From CALMKX01 sp036274895 (GTDB lineage Bacteria; Acidobacteriota; Thermoanaerobaculia; Multivoradales; SZUA-115): a stretch of DNA of 31,131 nucleotides. Both the position numbers and the translations under genes were made by a program. Below, piece after piece: positions 1-7,602 of this stretch. The notes beneath the pieces are model-generated. The model was given only the letters and a program-made list of their open reading frames with translations. It searched no databases and was not told where the DNA came from. Every line of letters starts with the position of its first letter. Positions within the stretch are counted from its first letter, which is position 1. The DNA is taken from NCBI GenBank assembly GCA_036274895.1, contig DASUEU010000091.1, forward strand, positions 1-31,131, in the 5' to 3' direction.

Positions 1-1
1 G

Positions 2-181
2 CTCGAGCAGCCGTTCGTCAAGAACCCGGACCAGTCGGTCGGCCAGATGGTTCAAGAGCGGGTGGCGAAGATCGGGGAGAACATCCAGATCCGCCGCTTC
101 GCGCGCTTCCGGCTGGGCGAGGGGATCGAGAAGCGCCAGGACGACTTCGCCGCGGAAGTCATGGCCCAGGCGGGGAAGTGA
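2..181 (+). CDS. tsf: Elongation factor Ts, C-terminal end (partial)
   Basis: This is the last 59 codons of EF-Ts, the nucleotide exchange factor that recycles EF-Tu in the cytoplasm; the start lies left of the window. The visible part carries the conserved C-terminal signature of the family: EQPFVKNP, then VGQMVQERVAKIGENI, then RRFARFRLGEGIEK. It ends in the usual short acidic/alanine tail (DDFAAEVMAQ). The TGA stop at 179-181 shares its last base with the ATG of pyrH, so the two are very likely translated from one mRNA. The order tsf-pyrH-frr is widely conserved in bacteria, which supports the call. Only the C-terminal part can be judged here. Confidence 0.93.
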   Translation, partial: LEQPFVKNPDQSVGQMVQERVAKIGENIQIRRFARFRLGEGIEKRQDDFAAEVMAQAGK

Positions 182-900
182 TGGGGGAGGCGGTCTACCG
201 CCGGGTCCTGGCCAAGCTCTCCGGCGAGGCCCTGATGGGCTCTCAGCCGTTCGGCATCGACGAAGCCGTCGTGGCGGCCATCGCCGACGAGATCCGCGAC
301 GTCCACTCCCTGGGCGTGGAGATCGCGATCGTCGTCGGCGGTGGCAACATCATCCGGGGCCTCGCCGCGAGCCACCGGGGGATCGACCGGGTGACCGGCG
401 ACTACATGGGCATGCTCGCCACGGTGATCAACGCCTTGGCCCTCCAGGACTCGCTCGAGAAGCGGGGCCGCGTCACCCGGGTGCAAACGGCGATCGACAT
501 CCGCGAGGTCGCCGAGCCGTTCATCCGGCGGCGGGCCATCCGCCACCTCGAGAAGGGGCGGATCGTCATCTTCGCCGCCGGCACCGGCAACCCCTTCTTC
601 ACCACCGACTCGGCGGCCGCCCTGCGGGCCAACGAAGTCCATGCCGACGTGCTGATCAAGGCGACCCAGGTCGACGGCATCTACACCGGCGATCCCAAGC
701 TCGATCCGTCGGCCACGTTGCTGCGACGCCTGACCTACCAATACGTGCTGGAAAAGGACCTGCGGGTGATGGACGCGGCGGCGATCAGCCTCTGCCGCGA
801 CAACCACATCCCCATCGTCGTTTTCGATCTGATGACCCGGGGCAACATTCGCCGCGTGGTGTGCGGCGAGGACGTGGGCTCGAAGGTCTCGGACAGCTGA
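181..900 (+). CDS. pyrH: Uridylate (UMP) kinase
   Basis: UMP kinase phosphorylates UMP to UDP with ATP in pyrimidine nucleotide synthesis and works as a cytoplasmic hexamer. The 239-residue protein has the normal family length and amino acid kinase fold. Landmarks are the N-terminal LAKLSGEAL segment, the glycine-rich VVGGGNIIRG loop at about residues 45-54, and the region IFAAGTGNPFFTTDSAAAL at about 130-148 that binds nucleotide and UMP. A DGIYTGDPK segment follows, as in the family. ATG 181 overlaps the tsf stop (TGATG). The GTG three bases upstream (178) is in frame and could also start translation, but ATG at the overlap is the simpler choice. It is followed after 28 bases by frr. Confidence 0.97.
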   Translation: MGEAVYRRVLAKLSGEALMGSQPFGIDEAVVAAIADEIRDVHSLGVEIAIVVGGGNIIRGLAASHRGIDRVTGDYMGMLATVINALALQDSLEKRGRVTRVQTAIDIREVAEPFIRRRAIRHLEKGRIVIFAAGTGNPFFTTDSAAALRANEVHADVLIKATQVDGIYTGDPKLDPSATLLRRLTYQYVLEKDLRVMDAAAISLCRDNHIPIVVFDLMTRGNIRRVVCGEDVGSKVSDS

Positions 901-928
901 CCCCGAGCCCTGGAGGAAGGGAGAGCCG

Positions 929-1486
929 ATGAAGGAGATCTTCCGCGAAGTCGAGATCCACATGAAGCACGGGGTGGACCACTTCCACCACGAGCTCAAG
1001 CACCTGCGCACCGGCCGTGCCTCGATCACGCTGCTGGACGGCGTGACGGTCGACTACTACGGCACGCCGACCCCCCTCAACCAAGTGGCGACCCTCTCCG
1101 CCCCCGACGCCGCCATGCTGGTCGCCCAGCCCTTCGACCCGAGCCAGATCGCCGCCATCGAACGCGCCATCATCAAGTCCGATCTGGGCTTGAACCCCAG
1201 CAACGACGGCCGCGTGGTGCGCATCCCGGTGCCGCCGTTGACCGAAGAGCGGCGCAAGGAGCTGGTGAAGAAAGCTCACGACATTGCCGAGCACGCCAGG
1301 AACGCCGTGCGCCAAGCCCGTCGCGACGGCAACGAGCTCCTGAAGAAGAAAGAGAAGGACAAGGAGATCAGCCAGGACGACGAGCGCCGCGGTCACGACG
1401 AGATCCAGAAGATCCACGACCGCTTCATCGGCGAGATCAACCACGGGCTCGAGACCAAGGAGAAGCAGATCCTCTCGAACGGATGA
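929..1486 (+). CDS. frr: Ribosome recycling factor
   Basis: RRF splits post-termination ribosomes together with EF-G. The protein has 185 residues, the standard size. It shows the conserved elements LRTGRAS (residues 27-33), the YYGTPTPLNQVA turn at about 48-59, and the C-terminal helical region with EERRKEL and the charged KKKEKDKEIS stretch. A strong ribosome binding site, GGAGGAAGGGAG, lies at about 912-923 just before ATG 929. The stop codon overlaps the start of rlmB in an ATGA arrangement (1483-1486), so translation is probably coupled. In many bacteria uppS and cdsA follow frr; here an RNA methyltransferase does instead. Confidence 0.97.
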   Translation: MKEIFREVEIHMKHGVDHFHHELKHLRTGRASITLLDGVTVDYYGTPTPLNQVATLSAPDAAMLVAQPFDPSQIAAIERAIIKSDLGLNPSNDGRVVRIPVPPLTEERRKELVKKAHDIAEHARNAVRQARRDGNELLKKKEKDKEISQDDERRGHDEIQKIHDRFIGEINHGLETKEKQILSNG

Positions 1487-2178
1487 GGATCTACGGCTTT
1501 CATCCCGTCCGTGAGGCCCTGCGCCACCGGCCCCACGAGGTGGCGCGGGTTTACCTCGCGCCCTCCCGGGGCGGGCCGCGCAAGACCGAGATCAGCGAGC
1601 TCGCCCGGCGTCACGCCATCGAGCTCGCCGCCTCTGCCCAGGTCTTCGCCGGGCTCGGCGAGTCCGTGCACAACGGCTTCGCGGCCGATCTACGGGCCGC
1701 CGCCCCGGCCCCCTCAGGCGGTGACACCGACTTGGTCGTGCTGGTCGAGGACGTCCAGGACCCGCGCAACTTGGGCGCCCTGCTGCGAGTCTGCGAGGGA
1801 GCCGGAGCCGGGCGCGTGCTGATCCGCGACCGCGGCTCGGCGCCGGTCTCGCCCACGGTGGTCAAGACCTCGGCGGGGGCGGCGGAGTGGCTTCTCATCG
1901 AGCGCATCACCAACACCGCCCAGGCCATCGCGGAGCTCAAGGAGCAGGGCTACTGGGTCTACGGCCTCGCCGGTGAGGGCGAGCCACCGTGGAAGGTGGA
2001 CCTCAAGGGCAAGGTGGTGCTCTGCGTGGGCGGGGAGGCGGCGGGCCTGCGGGACTTGACCCGCAAGCGCTGCGACCGGCTGATCGGCCTGCCCATGCGT
2101 GGCCGGGTCGAATCCCTGAACCTCGCCACCGCCGCCGCGGCCGTGCTTTACGAGGCGGTGCGGCAGCGGAGTGGTTAG
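1483..2178 (+). CDS. rlmB: SpoU/TrmH-family 23S rRNA 2'-O-methyltransferase (RlmB-like)
   Basis: This is a SAM-dependent SPOUT methyltransferase, most like RlmB, which methylates the ribose of G2251 in 23S rRNA. The N-terminal 75 residues form the small substrate-binding domain (IYGFHPVREAL opening). The knotted catalytic domain carries all three family motifs: motif 1 DPRNLGALLR at residues 93-102 with Asn96, motif 2 VGGEAAGL at 182-189, and motif 3 LPMRGRVESLNLATAAA at 203-219. Motif 2 reads GGEAAGL where GSEGxGL is commoner, a small deviation. Length (231 residues) is typical. The ATGA overlap with frr puts it in the translation operon. Its stop overlaps by four bases the stop of the opposing membrane protein gene. 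TrmH-type tRNA specificity cannot be excluded from sequence alone. Confidence 0.88.
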   Translation: MRIYGFHPVREALRHRPHEVARVYLAPSRGGPRKTEISELARRHAIELAASAQVFAGLGESVHNGFAADLRAAAPAPSGGDTDLVVLVEDVQDPRNLGALLRVCEGAGAGRVLIRDRGSAPVSPTVVKTSAGAAEWLLIERITNTAQAIAELKEQGYWVYGLAGEGEPPWKVDLKGKVVLCVGGEAAGLRDLTRKRCDRLIGLPMRGRVESLNLATAAAAVLYEAVRQRSG

Positions 2179-4583
2179 GTCTCCTTCCGCCACCCGACCG
2201 CACACAGCCACCCCACCACCAGCAGCCCCAGCCCAGAGAGCGACAGCCCGGCCGTGAGGCCCGGGGGCCAGTAGGTCATTTCGATCTCGACTTTTCCCGC
2301 CGGGACCTCGACGGCGCGGAAGGCGAAGTTGGCGTTCAAGATCGTGGCCGGTCGGCCGTTGACCTTGGCAGTCCAGCCGGCCATGGCGGTCTCCGAGGCG
2401 TAGACCAGGCCCGGCCGGGGCGCCTCGAGCCTCAGCCGATAGCCGTTGCGCCGGAAGGCCACGACCTCGACCTTGGGATCCGCGGTGCTGTTGGGGGTGG
2501 CCTCGAAGCCTGGCTGCTGCTCCAGCTGGACCTGCCGGTCGGCGGCGCCTCGGCGCTGGGCGCGCAGGGCCTCGAGCCCGTTAGTCCTCAGGTACTCACT
2601 CGTGAAGTAGTAACGAGGGTTGCCCTGGCGGCGGAAGAGGGTGGCGAAGCCGTCGCGGTAGAAGACCTCGTAGCCCCGGGCCTCGGCTTCGGCCACCAGG
2701 GCGGTGCGCTCCTTGCGCAGGGCGAGGATCTCCACGTTCGCGGCATCGAGGGCAGCCTCCGGCGGCAGCTGAGAGGCTTCGCGCAGGAAGAAGCCGGCGT
2801 TCGGGTTGGCGAAGGTGCGGTACCAGCGCGTCAGCCGCTGCGAGTTGAAGGTGGCCAGAGAGTCGAGGCTCATCACCTCGAAGGCGGAGCCGGCGTTGGC
2901 GTCGAAGGCGGCGGCGCCGAGGACTCGCCCGAGCCCCGCCTCCCGCTGCAACGCCTCGACGTAGGGGGGCGGATGTCGCCAGACGTCGAAGCGGGGCGGT
3001 CGAGGATGACGGGTGTTGACGACGGCCTCGACGGCCAGCAAGGTGAAGAGCCCGAAGAGGAGCCTTGCTCGCCGCGAGGCGTCGGCTCGGGTGGCGCAGC
3101 TTCGCGCGACGGCCACCAACAGCCAGGCCGCGACGGCACCGAGCAGCCCCACGCGAGCCCATTCTCCCCACCATCTCCCGTCGCTTTCGTGCTGCGCCGC
3201 TCCCACGGCGAGGCCGTAGGCGAGCAGCCCTGCCACCAGAAGGAGGCCGGCAGCGGCGATGATCCGGGCGCGCCGGGAGGAGATCTCGCCCCGCTCCAGC
3301 CGCTCCCAGCCGAGTGCCGCCAGCAGGGCTAAGAGCAAGCCCAAGGGCATACCCAGATAGGCCGCGAAGTGCACGCTCTCGAAGATCGGCAGGCGACCCA
3401 CCGACTGGATCGGCTCGAGGCCGAGGATCTTCGCCACCAGGAGGGCCGAGGCGGCCCCGGCGAAGAGCGCCAGCCGGCGGGCCGGGCCACGGCGCCAGCC
3501 GGCGAGGCCGGCGAGGAGCAGGGGCACCAGACCGAGGTACGGCAACTGGTACTTGGCCGGGTCCGGCACCGCGGGAGCGAAATAGATTTTGCCGCCCCCG
3601 GCCAGGGTGGGGGAGGCGAGCTGCAGCAGGCACACGGGGGGCAGCCGCTCGAGCCCGCCGTCCTCGTAGCCCTCGGACACGTGCGGCGAGGCCCGCACCA
3701 GGGCTGCCATCGGCAGGTAGTAGAAGCCCACCAGGGCCAGGGCCAGAGCTGCCGCCCCGGCCCAGGTCAGGAATCGCCGCGTACCGCCAGGCTTTGCCGC
3801 CGCCGGAGCCGGCGCACGAGCCAGCATCGCCGCGTAGGCGGCCGTGAGCCCGAAGACGGCGATCAGGATGGGCGGGAAGCTCGCGAGGGAGATGGCGGCA
3901 TAGCCCGTGGCCAGGGCGGCGGCCCGCCCGGCGCTCGGCCGGGCGAAGAAGCGTTGGGTCAGCCACAGGGCCGCGGGCAGGGTGGCCGTGGTCTGGCCGA
4001 GGAAGGAACCGACGTTCTGGGTCAGGGCGCCGGAGAACACGAAGGCGGCTGCTCCCACCAGAGCGGCCCGAAAGCCCAGTCCGTGGCCCCGTAACAGCAG
4101 CCAGGTGAACAGGCCGGCCGCCAGCAAGGTGCCCAGGGCATACAGGTTGCGCAGCAGGACGGTGTTGCCCGCGAGCACCATCAGCAGATAAGGCGGGTAG
4201 AGCAGGGCCGGGACGGCGTTGGCCATGGCCGGCGTGCCGGCTCCCACGTAAGGGTCCCAGAAGGGCAGCTCGCCGCCAAGCAACCCCTCACGCAGGAACA
4301 CCGCCCCCGGCTCCCACTGCCACCAGGCGCCGCCGGGGTCGTGGAAGTTGGCGTACGGGAGCCGGCCGCCCCGGGTCCAGCGCTCGGCCGGGTCGAAGTC
4401 GGGGCCGTAACTCGCGGCCGAGGGTCGTTCGTCGACGGGGTTTCGGCTGTTCGAGTAGACCAGGGAACGGCCGAGGAAGACCACGTTGGCGTAGGCGATC
4501 GCGAGCAGCGCGGCGAGCGCCAGCACCGCCCGCCCGGCCTCACGGCGGAGGTCATTTCGTCGCTTCGAGTTGGCGGCGGCCAT
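2175..4583 (-). CDS. YfhO-like polytopic membrane protein
   Basis: The 802-residue product is a large integral membrane protein resembling the YfhO family (GT-C-like fold; in some bacteria linked to glycosylation of cell-surface polymers). After a short basic N-terminus comes a first membrane helix (AVLALAALLAIAYANVVFLG). A large extracytoplasmic loop rich in WWQWEPGAVFL and LPFWDPYVGAGTPAMANA follows, which is typical of the family. About ten more hydrophobic helices precede a soluble C-terminal beta-rich domain (RRNGYRLRLEAPRPGLVYASE) and a last helix before the KET end. I start it at ATG 4583 (MAAANSKRRNDL). An in-frame upstream start at 4712 would run through the divergent gene's promoter and start. 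A TATCAT box at 4598-4603 could be its -10. The substrate is unknown; pairing with the FAD enzyme next door suggests surface polysaccharide or glycolipid work, which is inference. Confidence 0.75.
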   Translation of the reverse strand: MAAANSKRRNDLRREAGRAVLALAALLAIAYANVVFLGRSLVYSNSRNPVDERPSAASYGPDFDPAERWTRGGRLPYANFHDPGGAWWQWEPGAVFLREGLLGGELPFWDPYVGAGTPAMANAVPALLYPPYLLMVLAGNTVLLRNLYALGTLLAAGLFTWLLLRGHGLGFRAALVGAAAFVFSGALTQNVGSFLGQTTATLPAALWLTQRFFARPSAGRAAALATGYAAISLASFPPILIAVFGLTAAYAAMLARAPAPAAAKPGGTRRFLTWAGAAALALALVGFYYLPMAALVRASPHVSEGYEDGGLERLPPVCLLQLASPTLAGGGKIYFAPAVPDPAKYQLPYLGLVPLLLAGLAGWRRGPARRLALFAGAASALLVAKILGLEPIQSVGRLPIFESVHFAAYLGMPLGLLLALLAALGWERLERGEISSRRARIIAAAGLLLVAGLLAYGLAVGAAQHESDGRWWGEWARVGLLGAVAAWLLVAVARSCATRADASRRARLLFGLFTLLAVEAVVNTRHPRPPRFDVWRHPPPYVEALQREAGLGRVLGAAAFDANAGSAFEVMSLDSLATFNSQRLTRWYRTFANPNAGFFLREASQLPPEAALDAANVEILALRKERTALVAEAEARGYEVFYRDGFATLFRRQGNPRYYFTSEYLRTNGLEALRAQRRGAADRQVQLEQQPGFEATPNSTADPKVEVVAFRRNGYRLRLEAPRPGLVYASETAMAGWTAKVNGRPATILNANFAFRAVEVPAGKVEIEMTYWPPGLTAGLSLSGLGLLVVGWLCAVGWRKET

Positions 4584-4627
4584 GATGTCGGGCCGGGATG
4601 ATAGCGCGCAGGCCGGCGCGAGCAGGG

Positions 4628-4655
4628 ATGACAAGCAGATCGGACCGGCTAGAAT
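4628..4655 (+). promoter_or_regulatory. Sigma-70-type promoter of the FAD oxidoreductase gene
   Basis: An ATGACA box (4628-4633, five of six matches to TTGACA) and a TAGAAT box (4650-4655) are separated by 16 bases. They lie about 46 bases before ATG 4702, which has an AGGAAG ribosome binding site at 4690-4695. The promoter sits in the 118-base gap between two divergent starts. Confidence 0.55.
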
Positions 4656-4701
4656 GCGCCGGCTTGCCGACAACTGCTTTGGGGCTGCCAGGAAGAGCTC
4701 G

Positions 4702-6027
4702 ATGAGTCGCATTGGAATCGTGGGGGGAGGACCGGCCGGGCTGGCCCTGGCGCACGACCTCGTTCGTGCGGGCCACGCCGTGACCCTCTTTGAAGCCGCC
4801 GCCGAGCTCGGCGGGCTGGCCCGCTCCTTCTTGCTCGACGACCTCCGGATCGAGCGCTACTACCACTTCCTCTGCGCGGACGATCACGGCTATTTCGCCA
4901 AGCTCACCGAGCTGGGGATCGAGGACCGCCTGCGCTGGCGACCGACCCGCATGGGCTTCTTCTACCGCGGCCGGCTCTACCCGTTCAGCTCCGCTCGCGA
5001 CCTGCTCGCCTTCGACGGCCTGCCGCTCCTGGCTCGCCTGCGCTATGGCCTCGCCATCCTCTACGCCTCCCGCCTCTCCGACTGGCGGCGCCTGGACGGC
5101 TTTGCCGCCGAGCCCTGGCTGATCAAGCTGCTCGGGCGGGAGTGCTACGAGGCGACCTGGCTGCCGCTGCTCCAGATCAAGTTCAACGAGCACCATGACC
5201 GGCTTTCGGCGGCCTGGGTCTGGCACCGCATCTACCGCGTCGCCCGCTCGCGCAAGACCCCCTTCCACGGCGAGCGGCTCGGCCACCTGGTGGGCGGCAC
5301 CGACACCCTGGTCGATGCCCTCGAGGCGGACCTCGAACGCCGCGGCGCAGTGCTCCGGCGCAGCACCCCGGTGGCCCGGGTGCGCATCGAAGAGGGCGCC
5401 GTCCGCGGCCTCACCACGGCCAGCGGCGAGAGCCACGACTTCGACCGGGTGGTGGTGGCGGCACCGCTGCCGCAGTTTCTCCGCCTCTGCGCCGAGGGCC
5501 TGCCCGGGCCGTACCGCGCCGGCCTCGCGGCGATTGACTTCCTGGGCGTCGTCTGCGTGGTGCTGCGCCTGCGCCGGTCGATCTCCCCCAACTACTGGCT
5601 CAACGTCAACGACCCGGCGATCGCCTGGAACGGCTGTATCGAGTACACCCGCCTGAACCCGGAGATGACGCCGGACGGCTCGACCATCCTCTACATCCCC
5701 TTCTACCTGCCGCGCAGCCATCCGCGCTTCCGGCAGGACGACGGCGAGCTGATCGAGGAGTGCTTGCGGGATCTGATGCGCGTCCAGCCCGGGCTCGAGC
5801 GCCAGGACCTGGTGGCCGCGGCGGTCTCCCGCGACCCCTTCGCCCAGGTGGTCTGCCCGGTGGGCTTCGCCGACCAGGTGCCGGAGCACCGCACGCCGGT
5901 TCCCGGCCTCTACCTGATCGAATCGAGCCAGCTCTACCCTTCAGACCGCACCATCAGCGGCACCATCGACCTCGCCACCGCCACCGCCCGGGCGATCGCT
6001 GAGGACGAGGGCGGAAGGCCCTCCTGA
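4702..6027 (+). CDS. FAD-dependent oxidoreductase (amine oxidase / UDP-galactopyranose-mutase-like)
   Basis: The 441-residue protein opens directly with a dinucleotide-binding Rossmann motif, IGIVGGGPAGLALAHDL (G8-x-G10-x-x-G13), followed by the glutamate-ending strand VTLFEAA and the GGLARSF loop seen in the flavin amine oxidase superfamily. The C-terminus has the second FAD-contacting segment PGLYLIESSQLYPSDRTISG with GTIDLATATA after it. The LRIERYYHFL segment near residue 50 also recurs in relatives that sit among glycosyltransferases in exopolysaccharide clusters. I chose ATG 4702 because it places the Rossmann motif at the N-terminus and has an AGGAAG ribosome binding site; the 44 codons upstream in frame look non-coding. 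Substrate and reaction are not determined. A role in sugar-nucleotide or lipid-sugar chemistry is inference from family and from the divergent YfhO-like neighbour. Confidence 0.8.
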   Translation: MSRIGIVGGGPAGLALAHDLVRAGHAVTLFEAAAELGGLARSFLLDDLRIERYYHFLCADDHGYFAKLTELGIEDRLRWRPTRMGFFYRGRLYPFSSARDLLAFDGLPLLARLRYGLAILYASRLSDWRRLDGFAAEPWLIKLLGRECYEATWLPLLQIKFNEHHDRLSAAWVWHRIYRVARSRKTPFHGERLGHLVGGTDTLVDALEADLERRGAVLRRSTPVARVRIEEGAVRGLTTASGESHDFDRVVVAAPLPQFLRLCAEGLPGPYRAGLAAIDFLGVVCVVLRLRRSISPNYWLNVNDPAIAWNGCIEYTRLNPEMTPDGSTILYIPFYLPRSHPRFRQDDGELIEECLRDLMRVQPGLERQDLVAAAVSRDPFAQVVCPVGFADQVPEHRTPVPGLYLIESSQLYPSDRTISGTIDLATATARAIAEDEGGRPS

Positions 6028-6098
6028 CGAGATCCTGAGGCTTCCCTCGCAACTTCCCGGCGCCGTCGTGCGTTGTGTGAGGTCGAACGGAGGAGCCC

Positions 6099-7571
6099 AT
6101 GACCCACCGAAGAAGAGCCGGCGCCGCCGCGATCCTGCTGATCGCCGCGGGCTCGATCGCTCGCGCAGCGGCCGAGAACCAGACCGCCCCGAGCCCAGCC
6201 CTGGAAGAGGTTGGCGCCCGCCTGGTGGCGGCGATCAACGCCGACGACGAAGCCTCTCGCCGCGCTCTGCTACCCCAGGTGTTCTCGGAGGCGACGCTCG
6301 AAGCCGTCGGCACCGAGAGGCTGCTCCGCTTCGTCGCCGGCCTGCGCCAGCAGCTGGGACGGATCACTCTCCACCACTCGGAAGTGGCCGAGCATGGCCG
6401 GGGGGCTGACCTGCGGCGGGTGCTGCACGTCTTCGTGCGACAGGAGGCCGACGGCCGCTTCAAGGACCTCCAGGCCCGGCTGGACCCCGCACCCCCTCAC
6501 GCCATCAAGGAGGTGGTCTTCCTCGCCGAAGTGGCCGAGCCGGTCTACCTGCCCAATGGCGACATCACTGCCGCCGAGACCCTGGCCTGGCTGGATCGCT
6601 ACGTCACCCGCCTGGTCGAGGCGGAGGGGCTCTCCGGATCGCTGCTGGTCGCCCGGGGCGACGAGGCTCTCTTCGAGCGCAGCTTCGGCTTCGAGGACGC
6701 CGGCCGCACCCGGCCGGTGGTGGCCGGTTCTCGCTTCGCCATCGCTTCGGGCGGCAAGATGTTCACCGCCCTGGCCGTGGCCCGCCTGGTGGCGGCCGGC
6801 AAGCTCTCCTGGGACGCCCCGATCGCCCCCCTGCTGCCGGAGCTGCCGCCTTCCCCTCACCTCGCCGCCTGCCGGCTCCGTCACCTGCTCTCCCACACTT
6901 CCGGCATCCGCGAGTACTGGACCGAGGAGTTCCACGCCCTCCCCTCGCCGCCGCGCACCCTCCGGGAGTACCTGCCGCACGTCCTGAAGGTGGGCACTGC
7001 CTTCGCCCCCGGGGAGGGCTTCGCCTACAGCAACTCGAACTTCATCTTGCTCGGGCTGATCCTCGAACGGGTGAGCGGGGAGGACTACTTCGCCCACGTC
7101 GCCCACCAGGTCTTCGAGCCGGCGGGAATGCGCGCGACCCTGGCGCGGCAGATCGAAGGCCCCGGCGTGGCCGAGCCGCTGGCCCGGGAGGGGGCCGGCT
7201 GGCGCCGGATCGAGCGGGAGCCCGGCGGTGGATCCTCCGCCGGGGGAGCCCTCTCGACCCCGCGGGACCTGCTCCGCTTCGCGCGAGCGCTGCGCCAGGC
7301 CACCCTGGTGCCGGGCGAGCTCCTCCGCACCCTCACCAGCTCCCAGATCGGGGACCACGCCCGAGAGGAGGACTACGGCTTCGGCTTTCAGCTCTTCGAG
7401 GCCGGCGGAGCCCGCTCCTGGGGGCACGGTGGCCAGGCTCCCGGGGCGGGCTTCCTCTTTCGCTACTTCCCGGACCGAGACCTGACCGTGGTGGCGTGCA
7501 CCAACCAGGACAACGGCGCCTTCGACGACCTGGCCAAGAACGTCGTCAAGCTAGTCACCGGGCAGCGCTGA
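6099..7571 (+). CDS. Secreted serine hydrolase, beta-lactamase/class C fold
   Basis: This 490-residue protein has a signal peptide (AAAILLIAAGSIARA, cleavage around residues 23-25). A small alpha/beta domain at about 35-145 looks like the NTF2/DUF3887-type modules found in front of such enzymes. A serine hydrolase domain of the class C beta-lactamase/DD-peptidase fold follows. The active-site motifs are all present: S217-G-G-K220 (SxxK), Y310-S-N312 (YxN) and H443-G-G445 in the place of KTG. HLLSHTSGI at 262-270 and FAPGEGFAYSNSNFILLG are hallmark segments. A good GGAGGA ribosome binding site precedes ATG 6099. It probably acts in the periplasm or outside the cell as a peptidase or esterase; nothing points specifically to antibiotic resistance. 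The next gene, another secreted hydrolase, starts 31 bases downstream. Confidence 0.88.
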   Translation: MTHRRRAGAAAILLIAAGSIARAAAENQTAPSPALEEVGARLVAAINADDEASRRALLPQVFSEATLEAVGTERLLRFVAGLRQQLGRITLHHSEVAEHGRGADLRRVLHVFVRQEADGRFKDLQARLDPAPPHAIKEVVFLAEVAEPVYLPNGDITAAETLAWLDRYVTRLVEAEGLSGSLLVARGDEALFERSFGFEDAGRTRPVVAGSRFAIASGGKMFTALAVARLVAAGKLSWDAPIAPLLPELPPSPHLAACRLRHLLSHTSGIREYWTEEFHALPSPPRTLREYLPHVLKVGTAFAPGEGFAYSNSNFILLGLILERVSGEDYFAHVAHQVFEPAGMRATLARQIEGPGVAEPLAREGAGWRRIEREPGGGSSAGGALSTPRDLLRFARALRQATLVPGELLRTLTSSQIGDHAREEDYGFGFQLFEAGGARSWGHGGQAPGAGFLFRYFPDRDLTVVACTNQDNGAFDDLAKNVVKLVTGQR

Positions 7572-7602
7572 CGCTCGGTCTCTCTCTTCCCAGGAGCCCG
7601 CC

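Noticed and set aside
1989..3332. 447-codon open frame on the plus strand across rlmB and the YfhO-like gene
   Set aside because: It is antisense to a clear membrane protein gene and overlaps rlmB; the translation is low-complexity, as expected for shadow frames in GC-rich DNA.
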